Assembly (NCBI GenBank): GCA_947475165.1
Contig: CANJLD010000002.1
Location: 124,001-188,000, forward strand
DNA length: 64,000 nucleotides
Direction of reading: 5' to 3'
From: Bacteroidota bacterium
Lineage (GTDB): Bacteria > Bacteroidota > Bacteroidia > Chitinophagales > LD1
A program made the translations under genes and the position numbers. The notes below the pieces were generated by a model that made no database searches, was not told where the DNA came from, and saw only the letters and a list, made by a program, of their open reading frames with translations. Shown one piece after another: positions 53,100 to 61,414 of this stretch. Every line of letters begins with the position of its first letter. Within the stretch, counting starts at the first letter, position 1.

Positions 53100-53658
53100 A
53101 TACACTAAGGGTTACTTTGTTCAATTGAATTATTTTCTCTTGCAATTTTGCTCTTGCCTTTGCAAGGTTTGATTTGGATGTGCCTTCGTTAATGCCGAGC
53201 AGCTCACCAATCTCACCATGATTATATCCCTCCACCACAAACAAATTGAAAACAGCGCGGTAAGAAGGCGGAAGTTCATTCACCATTTCAAGAATCTGTT
53301 CGGCTGCTAAATCAGCTATCACATCACCGGTGTCTTCTACATAAACTGATTTTTCAATATCGGTATGCTGGTGACGAATCTCTGCCCGCAGATAATCAAT
53401 GGCGGTGTTTACCATGATGCGGTAAATCCATGCTTCTAAATTTCCTCCTTTGTCCGCAAACTTCTTTATCGAATCAAACACTTTCAAAAAACCCATGTTC
53501 AGTATTTCGGTTGCCTGTTCAGGGTGTGATGAATAGCGCATACACACACCCATCATCTTGCTGAAAAAGCGTTCGTATAAACGCTTTTGCGCAAGCCGCT
53601 CATTTTTTATGCAGCCCTTGATGAGTTCTTCTTCCGTCACACTGAAAATTATTCGCAT
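53089..53658 (-). CDS. ECF-type RNA polymerase sigma factor
   Basis: 189 residues. Region 2 (YERFFSKMMGVCMRYSSHPE then FLKVFDSIKKFADKGGNLEA) and region 4 (LPPSYRAVFNLFVVEGYNHG then EIGELLGINEGTSKSNLAKA) are clear, as in ECF sigma-70 proteins. The 3' end overlaps the start of the membrane partner gene by about 10 bp, so translation is coupled. It directs transcription in response to an envelope signal; the promoter set is unknown. Confidence 0.93.
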   Translation of the reverse strand: MRIIFSVTEEELIKGCIKNERLAQKRLYERFFSKMMGVCMRYSSHPEQATEILNMGFLKVFDSIKKFADKGGNLEAWIYRIMVNTAIDYLRAEIRHQHTDIEKSVYVEDTGDVIADLAAEQILEMVNELPPSYRAVFNLFVVEGYNHGEIGELLGINEGTSKSNLAKARAKLQEKIIQLNKVTLSVYGK

Positions 53659-53677
53659 CGAAGTTACGGTTGTTTAT

Positions 53678-53715
53678 AGAAGTTCCATCCCGAAAAGCTT
53701 CGGGATGGAACTTCT
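53678..53715. terminator. Perfect 17-bp stem-loop
   Basis: Arms at 53678-53694 and 53699-53715 (AGAAGTTCCATCCCGAA and its complement) with a 4-base loop AAGC. It sits 9 bp past the LVIVD gene stop and upstream of the sigma gene start. It ends the first transcript or acts as a REP-like element. No T-tract on the minus strand. Confidence 0.75.
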
Positions 53716-53723
53716 GACTAAAC

Positions 53724-55013
53724 TTACTTTACAACAGATATTCTGCTCAGCAACGAAATATTCTGCAAGTTGGTGTAATCGTATTGATACAAACCATCAT
53801 CGCCAATCATCAGCAAATGGTTGTTGAACGGAATTACATCAGTCGCCTGAATATTGGTAAACGTTACTACCGGTGTAGATGGAATAGCAGTTGGCTCCGT
53901 GGCATCCATTACTTTCAATCCGGCAGTGCCATCGCATACAAAAAGAATGTTGCCGTCCTTACCCAAACCATGCGGGTTAGTCATTTGCACGGTGTGGCTA
54001 AGCGTTGGCGTGGTAAGATTCTGAATGTTCACCACTTCTAACTGATTGAAAGTTGTGTTGCATGGCGTGCCGCTGCGTAAAGTGATGTAAGCATAATTAT
54101 CATCCACCACCACCGGGTCGCACGCAGTGCCGTGTATATAAGTAGAAACATATACCGGTGATGTAGGATTGCTGATGTTGTAAATAAACATGCCGTTGGT
54201 AGAACCTATAAATAGATGATTGTTGTGCGGGAAAATTGTTTCGATGTTTCGGCCTATAGAAGTTGTGCCCAGCGAAGAAAGCCCACCGGTAATACTGAAC
54301 ATGCGCAGCGAAGATTGGTCAACTACATACAAGATATTATTGGCAATAGTAAAGCGCGCCATAGAGCCGCCTATACCCGGTGCACTTGAGCTTTTATTGA
54401 AAACAGCCACACCACCGGTGGTGTTAGCAGCAAGCACATCACCTTCCATCCACGGACCGCGTCCCCAATATCCGCCACCGGTGTTACAATCGCTGCTTAT
54501 TTTTTCGGTTACCATTTTTTCGTTCCAATCAATTACTACTCCCTTTGCAGGGTCGGCATAATAACCGTTGGTGTAAAGGCGGTCCGGCAAAGCGTTTTCT
54601 ACGCGCTTGGTAACGGTTACGCTCAGCGGGTTCGAAATATCGAGCGAAATCAAATCAATATAGCTATCGGCATACAGCGTGTTGCCTACTGCTGCAATAT
54701 CCAGGTTGCCCGGTATTTTAATAAACGAAATATTTTGAGGCGAAGAAGGATTGGTGTTGTCGATAATGTGAATGCCTTTGTCTACTTCGTTTACAAAAAT
54801 GTAATTGCCCTTTATGTAAATCTTCCCCGGCTTTTTAAGTGCCAGTGCCGATTCTGATTTTACGGAAGCACGTAATTCTTCATAACTCATGTAAACCGGT
54901 TCGAATTTTTTGTAAGTAACGGTTTGTTCGCACTTGTCTTTTTTGCAGCTTGAAAAAAGAAACATGCTCAGAACAATAAGGGCAGAAAACGATTTGAGGT
55001 TAATGGAGTTCAT
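53724..55013 (-). CDS. LVIVD-repeat lipoprotein
   Basis: 429 residues. A signal with lipobox (LIVLSMFLFSSCKKDKCEQT) precedes beta-propeller-like LVIVD repeats, seen as LDISNPLSVTV, YNISNPTSPVYVSTYI, VNIQNLTTPTLSHTVQMTNP and VMDATEPTAIPSTPVVTFTN. It is an envelope protein; LVIVD proteins form propellers and may bind ligands or partners, but no activity is known. It is upstream of the sigma pair on the same strand, separated by the stem-loop at 53678. Confidence 0.85.
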   Translation of the reverse strand: MNSINLKSFSALIVLSMFLFSSCKKDKCEQTVTYKKFEPVYMSYEELRASVKSESALALKKPGKIYIKGNYIFVNEVDKGIHIIDNTNPSSPQNISFIKIPGNLDIAAVGNTLYADSYIDLISLDISNPLSVTVTKRVENALPDRLYTNGYYADPAKGVVIDWNEKMVTEKISSDCNTGGGYWGRGPWMEGDVLAANTTGGVAVFNKSSSAPGIGGSMARFTIANNILYVVDQSSLRMFSITGGLSSLGTTSIGRNIETIFPHNNHLFIGSTNGMFIYNISNPTSPVYVSTYIHGTACDPVVVDDNYAYITLRSGTPCNTTFNQLEVVNIQNLTTPTLSHTVQMTNPHGLGKDGNILFVCDGTAGLKVMDATEPTAIPSTPVVTFTNIQATDVIPFNNHLLMIGDDGLYQYDYTNLQNISLLSRISVVK

Positions 55014-55038
55014 GGTGTATAGATTTTGTTTTTGAATT

Positions 55039-55090
55039 AAGGCAACGGTTTTCAGGTTTAAAACGTTTTAATTTCAGAAACCGTTGCCTT
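55039..55090. repeat. Inverted repeat AAGGCAACGGTTT
   Basis: AAGGCAACGGTTT (55039-55051) and AAACCGTTGCCTT (55078-55090) with a 26-base centre. It lies between the divergent starts of the LVIVD gene and the gene at 55108 and could be a regulatory dyad or a hairpin. Confidence 0.65.
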
Positions 55091-55107
55091 GACCCTAAAA
55101 TATTTCT

Positions 55108-55899
55108 ATGAATAAAATTCTTCTACTGTTAATGATGCTTGTTTCATCATTCGCTTTCTCCCAATCGAATATAGAAGATGTGGTTTACTTGAAAAGCGGA
55201 AGTGTAATTCGCGGAAAAATTCTTGAACAGAAAAACGAGACCGTAAAAGTAGAGCTGCTGGGAGGAAGTATTTTTGTTTTTAAGCAGGAACAGGTAGACA
55301 GTATTAAAAGAGAAAATACGCTTAAGAGTAAACTGAGAGAAATCAACCGCAATTATTTCAGACGCGACCGCGGTTTCCGCAACCAAACTGAGTTCGGCAT
55401 TATTTACGGAGCGAACCTGAAGAAAACAGATGCTGACCCTTATTACTATTACAACAACCCCGAAGATGATTTTGGCATTTCGTTACATACGGTGCATGGT
55501 TATCAGTTATGGCCATATTTATATGTGGGCGCGGGTATGGGCATCGACCGGTTTGTTTCTTACAAGCAAACCTTCTCGCCTTTTTATTTAAGACTGTCAA
55601 GCGAGTTTTTGAAAAAGAAAGTTACTCCTTATGTTTTTGTTGATGCCGGTTATTCGGTAATGTGGAAGAAAAAAAATGATGAATACGTGTCGTATAAAAA
55701 CAAAGGCGGCTTGTATATATCGTGCGGAGGAGGAGTTAGAATTTATACCCGCAGCCGCGCTTCAGTAGTTTTATCGGTGGCTTACAAACGCAACCAAAGC
55801 GAAACAACCTGGTGGTACACGCAATGGAACGATGGAACTATTTATATCATCAAACGCACTTATCAGCGTTTATCTATGAATGTTGGGGTTACATTTTAA
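55108..55899 (+). CDS. Hypothetical secreted outer-membrane protein
   Basis: 263 residues; signal peptide MNKILLLLMMLVSSFAFSQ. After a short strand segment (VVYLKSGSVIRGKILEQKNE, as in many proteins that begin with DxVxLKxGxxxxG) the rest is aromatic and alternating, ending LSMNVGVTF, as in outer-membrane beta-barrels. A beta-barrel family is likely. Function unknown. Its stop overlaps the stop of the next, convergent gene by 4 bp. Confidence 0.75.
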   Translation: MNKILLLLMMLVSSFAFSQSNIEDVVYLKSGSVIRGKILEQKNETVKVELLGGSIFVFKQEQVDSIKRENTLKSKLREINRNYFRRDRGFRNQTEFGIIYGANLKKTDADPYYYYNNPEDDFGISLHTVHGYQLWPYLYVGAGMGIDRFVSYKQTFSPFYLRLSSEFLKKKVTPYVFVDAGYSVMWKKKNDEYVSYKNKGGLYISCGGGVRIYTRSRASVVLSVAYKRNQSETTWWYTQWNDGTIYIIKRTYQRLSMNVGVTF

Positions 55900-56600
55900 A
55901 AATCAACTTCGCCCAACAGCCTCAAATTGCCTTTTACTTTTTGCTCATCGCGTTTCTTCTTTGTTATTCTTTCAATTTCTTTTTTGGTTGGACGCGCGCA
56001 GGCAATCTTTCCTAAAATCATTGGTGTGGGCGCAGGTTGAACTCTTATGTCGCCAACTATCATGGGCTCTCTATCGTTGCCTCCGGTTATGGGCTTTACA
56101 GTATCTATCACAACTGCTTCTTCAACCGGCACAGTCATTCCGCCCATAATCATTGGATTAATTTCTGTTGAATCAATTGGTGCAAATGAAGTTGTGTCAG
56201 TAGTAGCAGTTGACACAGAATCTGCCCGAAGAACAAAGGTTGATGTGTCTGCGGTATCAGGCACTACATTAAACATCATTTGCTCACCTGTATCGCTTTT
56301 GCAGATGAATAACGAGGAGAAGAAAATAAAAAGCGAGGCAGCAAAAATTTTAGGGAAGCTTTTCTGCGCGGCAACCGAACGCAGATTTATTTTCAACTCG
56401 TAAGGCGAAAGCTGCGAAACGCGAAACCGTCCGCAGGTTTTTTCTTCTTTTTTCTTCGCAAAATAATTGAGCACTTCTTCATCGCTCATATTCGAAAAAT
56501 CGACAACCACTTTCGAACACACTTTGCAAAATGCTCCCTGTTGCTCGGGGCTCATCTCGTTCCAGTTTTCGTTGCAGGGCTTTGGGATGGAAATTTTCAT
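55896..56600 (-). CDS. Hypothetical membrane protein with conserved Cys-rich N-terminus
   Basis: 234 residues from ATG 56600 (MKISIPKPCNENWNEMSPEQ). Residues 1-45 (PCNENWNEMSPEQQGAFCKV then CSKVVVDFSNMSDEEVLNYF) form a motif with Cys at C9, C26 and C29 that I recall as common in Bacteroidota proteins before a membrane helix; the helix FAASLFIFFSSLFICKS follows at about residues 85-101. The C-terminal part is low in complexity and has repeated PMIMGGM, PMIVGDI and PMILGKI strings. It may be an energy-sensing or T9SS-linked membrane protein; function unknown. Confidence 0.7.
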   Translation of the reverse strand: MKISIPKPCNENWNEMSPEQQGAFCKVCSKVVVDFSNMSDEEVLNYFAKKKEEKTCGRFRVSQLSPYELKINLRSVAAQKSFPKIFAASLFIFFSSLFICKSDTGEQMMFNVVPDTADTSTFVLRADSVSTATTDTTSFAPIDSTEINPMIMGGMTVPVEEAVVIDTVKPITGGNDREPMIVGDIRVQPAPTPMILGKIACARPTKKEIERITKKKRDEQKVKGNLRLLGEVDF

Positions 56601-56654
56601 ACGGAAATTGTTTCTATTAAGATGCAAATCCCCCAAAATTCCATAAATGAAAAC

Positions 56655-57542
56655 CTACTCGTGCGGAATAATACTTATCTCTTCATCCAGACGTCCATCG
56701 CGAAACATGCGGAGGTAATGTCTTTTGTTATCCATTTCATCGCTGCCTATCTGATAGTTGTAAGTGTATTCGCCTGAGGGCTGCACTTCGTTATTCACGT
56801 AAACTTTTTTCATGTGGTTGTCTTCATCAAAAAGCGCAATCATCACTTTGGCCGATTTTGAAAAACTATAACTCAAACTGCCGGAATAAATGGTGCGCGT
56901 AGTAATAGTTCGAACCGGAGCGTAAACCGGATTGCCAGATGCGGTATAAACCTTTTTTAAATCAAGCCCCTTTGCCTTAGCCACAAAGGTGCGCAGGTCA
57001 TACATCATCACCGTATCATCGCTGAAAATGGAAGAAATTTCATAATCGTTAGTGATGCACCACACTGCATTTTGCGCGGCATCGGTTTGATATTTTTTCC
57101 GGTTAATCAGTTCAGTAACTCCGAGAAGGTTACCGGTGGCACGTGTTCGCAAAACAAATCTTGCATCCGGTGATGGCCCGCCATCATGCGCTTCCGTACA
57201 CATGGCGTAGATGCGGTAATTCTTCTTTTGCTTTGGTTGAAGTTTTACAATCATTGTTTGGGTTACAATCATTGTTTGTAAAGAGGAATCATCGGGAACA
57301 AGTTTGTATCCGTAATCTAAATTCAGACTTAAACTTTCATTCGATGCACTGGTAACCTCCATTGCCATACAGGGGCCGAGGTGCGAAGAAGTTACTCCGT
57401 GAAACGAAGTGTCGTGCGTGGCACCATTCATTTTAATGTTCACCAATTTTTTCTGAATGGCTTCGGAAAGGCTGTAAGAAGTTGTTGCCTGTGAACCGGT
57501 AACAATAAGTAATGCCAACATGAAACAGATTGTGGTTTTCAT
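56655..57542 (-). CDS. Hypothetical secreted protein
   Basis: 295 residues with a signal peptide (MKTTICFMLALLIVTGSQAT). No recognised domain. Predicted beta-rich; the second half has KVYTASGNPVYAPVRTITTR and YLRMFRDGRLDEEISI. A small tandem duplication in the DNA near 57250-57285 repeats QTMIV as QTMIVTQTMIV. Divergent from the uridine kinase gene (starts 85 bp apart). Function unknown. Confidence 0.65.
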   Translation of the reverse strand: MKTTICFMLALLIVTGSQATTSYSLSEAIQKKLVNIKMNGATHDTSFHGVTSSHLGPCMAMEVTSASNESLSLNLDYGYKLVPDDSSLQTMIVTQTMIVKLQPKQKKNYRIYAMCTEAHDGGPSPDARFVLRTRATGNLLGVTELINRKKYQTDAAQNAVWCITNDYEISSIFSDDTVMMYDLRTFVAKAKGLDLKKVYTASGNPVYAPVRTITTRTIYSGSLSYSFSKSAKVMIALFDEDNHMKKVYVNNEVQPSGEYTYNYQIGSDEMDNKRHYLRMFRDGRLDEEISIIPHE

Positions 57543-57627
57543 AGTTATCGCTTTGTGGTGTAATGCGGGTTTGCCAAATAGTAACGCTTCGCAAGGCTCA
57601 TTTATTATCTTGCCGCAAAAATTTCTG

Positions 57628-58248
57628 ATGCTTATTATTGGAATTACAGGCGGATCAGGCTCGGGTAAAACTACGGTGGTGAAGAAAGTGATGAGTTCAT
57701 TTTCGCGCGAACAGGTGACTATTGTTTCGCAGGATAGTTACTACCGCGACAATGCACATATTTCGTTAGCGGAACGTGCAGATATCAATTTCGACCATCC
57801 GGACAGTATTGAATTTGATTTGCTGGTAGAGCACATGGCACTGTTGCGTGCAGGTAAAGCAATTGATGAACCGGTTTACGATTACATTACTTCTACCCGC
57901 CAAAAGGAAACTATTCGTGTAGAGCCTAACCATGTAATTATTGTAGAAGGAATTTTGTTGTTTACCGATAAGCGTGTGCGCGACCTGTGCGACATGAAAT
58001 TATTTGTAGACGCTGAACCGGACGACCGGTTGATTAGAATTATGGAACGCGATATGCGCGAACGCGGAAGAACTGCACAACAGGTAATTGAGCGTTATGC
58101 ATTGGTAAAAGAAATGCACGTTCAATTTATAGAGCCTACAAAAAGATTTGCGGATATAATTATTCCGCAGGGCGGAGAAAACCAGGTGGCTATTGATGTG
58201 GTGGTAGCTACTATCAAACAAAAATTATTGCAGGAAGGCAGCCGGTAA
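57628..58248 (+). CDS. udk: Uridine kinase
   Basis: 206 residues from ATG 57628 (MLIIGITGGSGSGKTTVVKK), with the P-loop GGSGSGKT at residues 8-15. QDSYYRDNAHISLAERADIN then FDHPDSIEFDLLVEHM carry the uridine-binding residues, and RIMERDMRERGRTAQQVIER the lid arginines. It phosphorylates uridine and cytidine in the salvage pathway. The open frame reaches upstream to 57520, but that extension overlaps the divergent gene and lacks family support. Confidence 0.95.
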   Translation: MLIIGITGGSGSGKTTVVKKVMSSFSREQVTIVSQDSYYRDNAHISLAERADINFDHPDSIEFDLLVEHMALLRAGKAIDEPVYDYITSTRQKETIRVEPNHVIIVEGILLFTDKRVRDLCDMKLFVDAEPDDRLIRIMERDMRERGRTAQQVIERYALVKEMHVQFIEPTKRFADIIIPQGGENQVAIDVVVATIKQKLLQEGSR

Positions 58249-58305
58249 TTTTTTCACAAACCAAAATTTCATTTACATATTGCCGTTGTTTTAAAAACAG
58301 AAACC

Positions 58306-59112
58306 ATGAACAGAAAGCTATTTCTATCTGCACTTATTTCGCTTACCGTAATCCTATCTTTCAGCGGCTGCAAAAAAGGAGGGCTGAATATTTTTACCAT
58401 TGAAGACGATAAAAATTTTGGTTTGCAAATGGAAACTGAAATTACTGGCAACCCCGCGCAATATCCGTTGTTGAGCAAAACAACTTACGCTTCTTCGTAC
58501 GCGTATCTCGAAAATTTGAAACAGCAGATTCTGAATGCCGGTCAACTGGAACATGCCAGCGATTTTCAATGGAAGCTTTACATTGTGCATGACGATAATG
58601 TGCAGAATGCCTTCTGCACGCCCGGTGGCTACATTTATGTTTACACGGGTTTAATAAAATATCTTGACAATGCTTCTTCGCTTGCCGGAGTAATAGGTCA
58701 CGAAATGGCGCATGCCGATAGACGGCACAGCACACAGCAACTCACCACCCAATACGGGGTTGGGCTTTTACTCGATGTAATTGCCGGCACCACTAACCAG
58801 GCGCAGATAGCCGAGATAGCCGCTAATCTTTCGCTGCTGGCCTTCAGCCGCGACCACGAAAAAGATGCCGATGCGCACTCGGTAATTTATCTTTGCCCCA
58901 CTGCTTTCCGCGCAGATGGTGCGGCCGATTTTTTTGAAAAGATAATTGCCTCGGGTGCTACCCAGCCACCGGCATTCTTAAGCACGCACCCGAATCCTGA
59001 TAACCGGGTTACAAATATTCACGCAAAGAAAACAGAGCTTGCCTGCACCGGCAACCCGCCTTTTTCTACCGAGAACAATGGTTATGCTGCGTTTAAGGCC
59101 AGTCTACCTTAG
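58306..59112 (+). CDS. M48-family metallopeptidase lipoprotein
   Basis: 268 residues; signal with lipobox (TVILSFSGCKKGGLN). The zinc motif HEMAHADRRHSTQQL (HExxH) is at about residue 128, and the third ligand is in the EKDADAHSVIYLC segment. As in BepA/LoiP-like M48 enzymes, it works in the envelope on misfolded outer-membrane proteins or debris. FLSTHPNPDNRVTNIHAKKT ends the domain. It is followed by array A4, 90 bp after its stop. Confidence 0.92.
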   Translation: MNRKLFLSALISLTVILSFSGCKKGGLNIFTIEDDKNFGLQMETEITGNPAQYPLLSKTTYASSYAYLENLKQQILNAGQLEHASDFQWKLYIVHDDNVQNAFCTPGGYIYVYTGLIKYLDNASSLAGVIGHEMAHADRRHSTQQLTTQYGVGLLLDVIAGTTNQAQIAEIAANLSLLAFSRDHEKDADAHSVIYLCPTAFRADGAADFFEKIIASGATQPPAFLSTHPNPDNRVTNIHAKKTELACTGNPPFSTENNGYAAFKASLP

Positions 59113-59201
59113 TTTAAAGGCAGAATTCTCAAAAAGCGCCATTTTTTTGTTAAAACAGGTATTTACCCCACTTGTTATACCCCCCTCCCCCCACTTCAAA
59201 G

Positions 59202-59461
59202 GTGAACTAGGTTCACCAAAAAGGTAAGCCGGTTCACCTAAAAAATGAACGAGCTTAGCTAAAAGACAAACATACTTCAGCCCAAAGGTAAACGTGCTTA
59301 CCTCAATTGTTAACGGACTCATTTGAAAGGTTAACAGGCTCACCTCAGAGGCAAGCCCCCTCGCTTAAAATCCAAACCGGAGCCCGCTCACTTTTTTAAT
59401 GAACGGGCTCGTATAAAACGTGAACCGGCTTGCCTTTCAGCTAAACATTAAGCCAAGGGTA
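59202..59461 (+). repeat. Degenerate 21-bp tandem repeat array A4 (12 units), orphan
   Basis: Cores at 59202, 59224, 59245, 59266, 59288, 59309, 59330, 59351, 59372, 59399, 59420 and 59441 read GTGAAC, GTAAGC, ATGAAC, ACAAAC, GTAAAC, GTTAAC, GTTAAC, GCAAGC, CCAAAC, ATGAAC, GTGAAC and CTAAAC. Spacing is 22, 21, 21, 22, 21, 21, 21, 21, 27, 21 and 21. The 27-bp step is a 6-bp insertion, GAGCCC. Tails are of the CGGCTTACCTCA type. It lies in the 351-bp gap between the M48 and bshA genes, which are convergent, and no HTH/coiled-coil gene is beside it. Stops occur in all long readings. Confidence 0.85.
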
Positions 59462-59463
59462 GA

Positions 59464-60612
59464 TTAAATTACAAAGTCCAAATCGTTGTAGTGGCTTATC
59501 ACTTTGTTGTAGTAGGCTTCGTAGAGGGGAAGAATGTTCTTGATGTCGAAAGTTTTGGCGTGTGCCAAAGCATTTGCCTTGAATTGTTTTAGCCGGGCCT
59601 CATCTTCCAGAATGTAAATGGCATTCTTCGCCATATCTTCAAAGTCGCCCACGTTGCTCATAAACCCTGTTTTACCCTGAATATTTATTTCTGAAAGTCC
59701 ACCGGCATTAGATGAAATAACAGGAACCTCCACCGCCATGGCTTCAAGGGCAGCCAGACCGAAGCTTTCGGTTTCGGAAGGAAGAATAAATAAATCGGAA
59801 ACTGCGAGCAGTTCTTCCACCGCATCTTGTTTACCGAGGAAACGGACATCATCGCAAATGCCAAGGTTGCGGCAAAGAATTTCTGTTCCCATCCGCTCCG
59901 GTCCATCGCCCACTAAAAAAAGTTTAGAAGGAACTTTCTTCCGCACCAGGTCAAACATCTTCACCACATCTTCCACACGTTTTACTTTTCTAAAATTCGA
60001 AACGTGTGTCAAGATTTTTTCGCCATTAGGCGCAATAGCTTTTTTGAAATGGTCTTTATCTGTTTTCTTGAAACGCGAGAAATCAATAAAGTTCGGAATC
60101 ACTTCAATCTCTCGCGTAATATTGAAGTTCTGATATGTATCATCTTTCAAACTTTTCGAAACCGAAGTAATTCCATCGCTGTGGTTAATCGAAAATTCCA
60201 CCACCGGTTTGTAACCGGGGTCTTTGCCGATAAGTGTAATATCGGTTCCGTGTAAGGTGGTAACGAAGGGAAGATTGTAACCCTTCTCTTTCAAAATGCT
60301 TCGTGCAATCAAAGCGGATGACGCGTGCGGAATAGCATAATGCACGTGAAGAATATCAAGCTTTTCAAACTTGGCTACATCTACAATTTTACTGGCAAGC
60401 GCACTTTCGTAAGGCTGATATTGAAACAACGGATAATCCAAAGCGGAAACTTCGTGGTAAAAAATATTCTCGTGAAAAGAATCCAAGCGCACCGGTTCCT
60501 GATAAGTGATGAAATGAACCTGATGACCTTTTTTCGCCAAAGCTTTTCCTAATTCCGTAGCCACCACACCGCTACCGCCATAAGTTGGATAACATACAAT
60601 TCCGATTTTCAT
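59464..60612 (-). CDS. bshA: N-acetyl-alpha-D-glucosaminyl L-malate synthase
   Basis: 382-residue glycosyltransferase of family 4 that makes the first intermediate of bacillithiol. The N-terminal MKIGIVCYPTYGGSGVVATE and LGKALAKKGHQVHFIT are diagnostic of BshA, as is the FVTTLHGTDITLIGKDPGYK segment, and the C-terminal nucleotide-sugar site reads ILPSETESFGLAALEAMAVE then VPVISSNAGGLSE. It implies that this bacterium uses bacillithiol as its low-molecular-weight thiol. BshB and BshC are not in the window. Confidence 0.95.
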   Translation of the reverse strand: MKIGIVCYPTYGGSGVVATELGKALAKKGHQVHFITYQEPVRLDSFHENIFYHEVSALDYPLFQYQPYESALASKIVDVAKFEKLDILHVHYAIPHASSALIARSILKEKGYNLPFVTTLHGTDITLIGKDPGYKPVVEFSINHSDGITSVSKSLKDDTYQNFNITREIEVIPNFIDFSRFKKTDKDHFKKAIAPNGEKILTHVSNFRKVKRVEDVVKMFDLVRKKVPSKLFLVGDGPERMGTEILCRNLGICDDVRFLGKQDAVEELLAVSDLFILPSETESFGLAALEAMAVEVPVISSNAGGLSEINIQGKTGFMSNVGDFEDMAKNAIYILEDEARLKQFKANALAHAKTFDIKNILPLYEAYYNKVISHYNDLDFVI

Positions 60613-60718
60613 TTTCTGCTTTTTGTTTAAGACGAAGCGAATGTAAACAGATTGTAAGAAGAGAAGTTATAGAAGAAATTGCTTTGTTACTTTTAGATAC
60701 CAATTGCATTTTACTTCT

Positions 60719-61414
60719 ATGAAACAGTTTACCATAATCTTTTCTCTGCTTTTTGTTTTCGCTCAAAATATTTCTGCACAAGCAGATACGTCAACTGTAT
60801 TTACTGTAGCCATTGATGATAACTCGGCTGCTTATAATAAAGCGGGCACACAACTTTCGTTTACAAAAATGAATGTGCTGTACATTGGAGTAGAAAATCC
60901 AATTGCTATTTCTATTCCAGGGGCTTCTTCAAAAGATATTACAGCGCAAATTTCGAGTGGCGGCACAATTAAAAAGCAAGAAGATGGAAGTTTTATTGCT
61001 ACTGTTTCAAAAGCTTGGAGAGGTGTAATTGTGGTAAAGGCGAAAGGTAAGGAGGTAAGCCGACATGAGTTTAGAGGAAAGAGAGTGCCAGACCCTGAAA
61101 TTTCTTTAAATGGTAAATTTTTTGGAGGAAATATTCAAAAAGGAACCCTAAAACAGGCGACCGGCTTGGTGCCACTTCTTGAAAATTTTGACTTCCCATT
61201 TCTGTATCGTGTTACAAGCTTTAAGATGGTCATATATTCTGATAATAAATTCAAAATTATTGCTTCAGAAGGTCCACTGCTTAATCAAGAAATGAAGCTT
61301 GCAATTAGTAATGCAAAGGCTGGCGATTTAGTTCTTTTTGATGATATAAGATTGGTTGGAGCCGATGGCGTACCGCGTTTGGTTAAAGGAATGACCTTTC
61401 CAATTATTCAATAA
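60719..61414 (+). CDS. GldM-like C-terminal domain protein
   Basis: 231 residues from ATG 60719 (MKQFTIIFSLLFVFAQNISA), a signal peptide, then SFTKMNVLYIGVENPIAISI, FRGKRVPDPEISLNGKFFGG and IKKGTL-type text, as in the C-terminal domain of GldM (T9SS motor). It is a stand-alone copy of that domain, not the full GldM, whose gene is not here. Its link to gliding or T9SS is likely only by domain. The stop precedes the convergent GH3 gene stop directly. Confidence 0.8.
   Translation: MKQFTIIFSLLFVFAQNISAQADTSTVFTVAIDDNSAAYNKAGTQLSFTKMNVLYIGVENPIAISIPGASSKDITAQISSGGTIKKQEDGSFIATVSKAWRGVIVVKAKGKEVSRHEFRGKRVPDPEISLNGKFFGGNIQKGTLKQATGLVPLLENFDFPFLYRVTSFKMVIYSDNKFKIIASEGPLLNQEMKLAISNAKAGDLVLFDDIRLVGADGVPRLVKGMTFPIIQ

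Noticed and set aside
59104-59343. Minus-strand open frame of 79 codons over array A4 (starts GTG)
   Set aside because: It is made of the 21-bp repeats read as heptads (for example SPLTIEV, STFTFGL) and a GTG start with no RBS. Stops in the same frame cut the array above it. A frame can stay open by chance in a periodic sequence.
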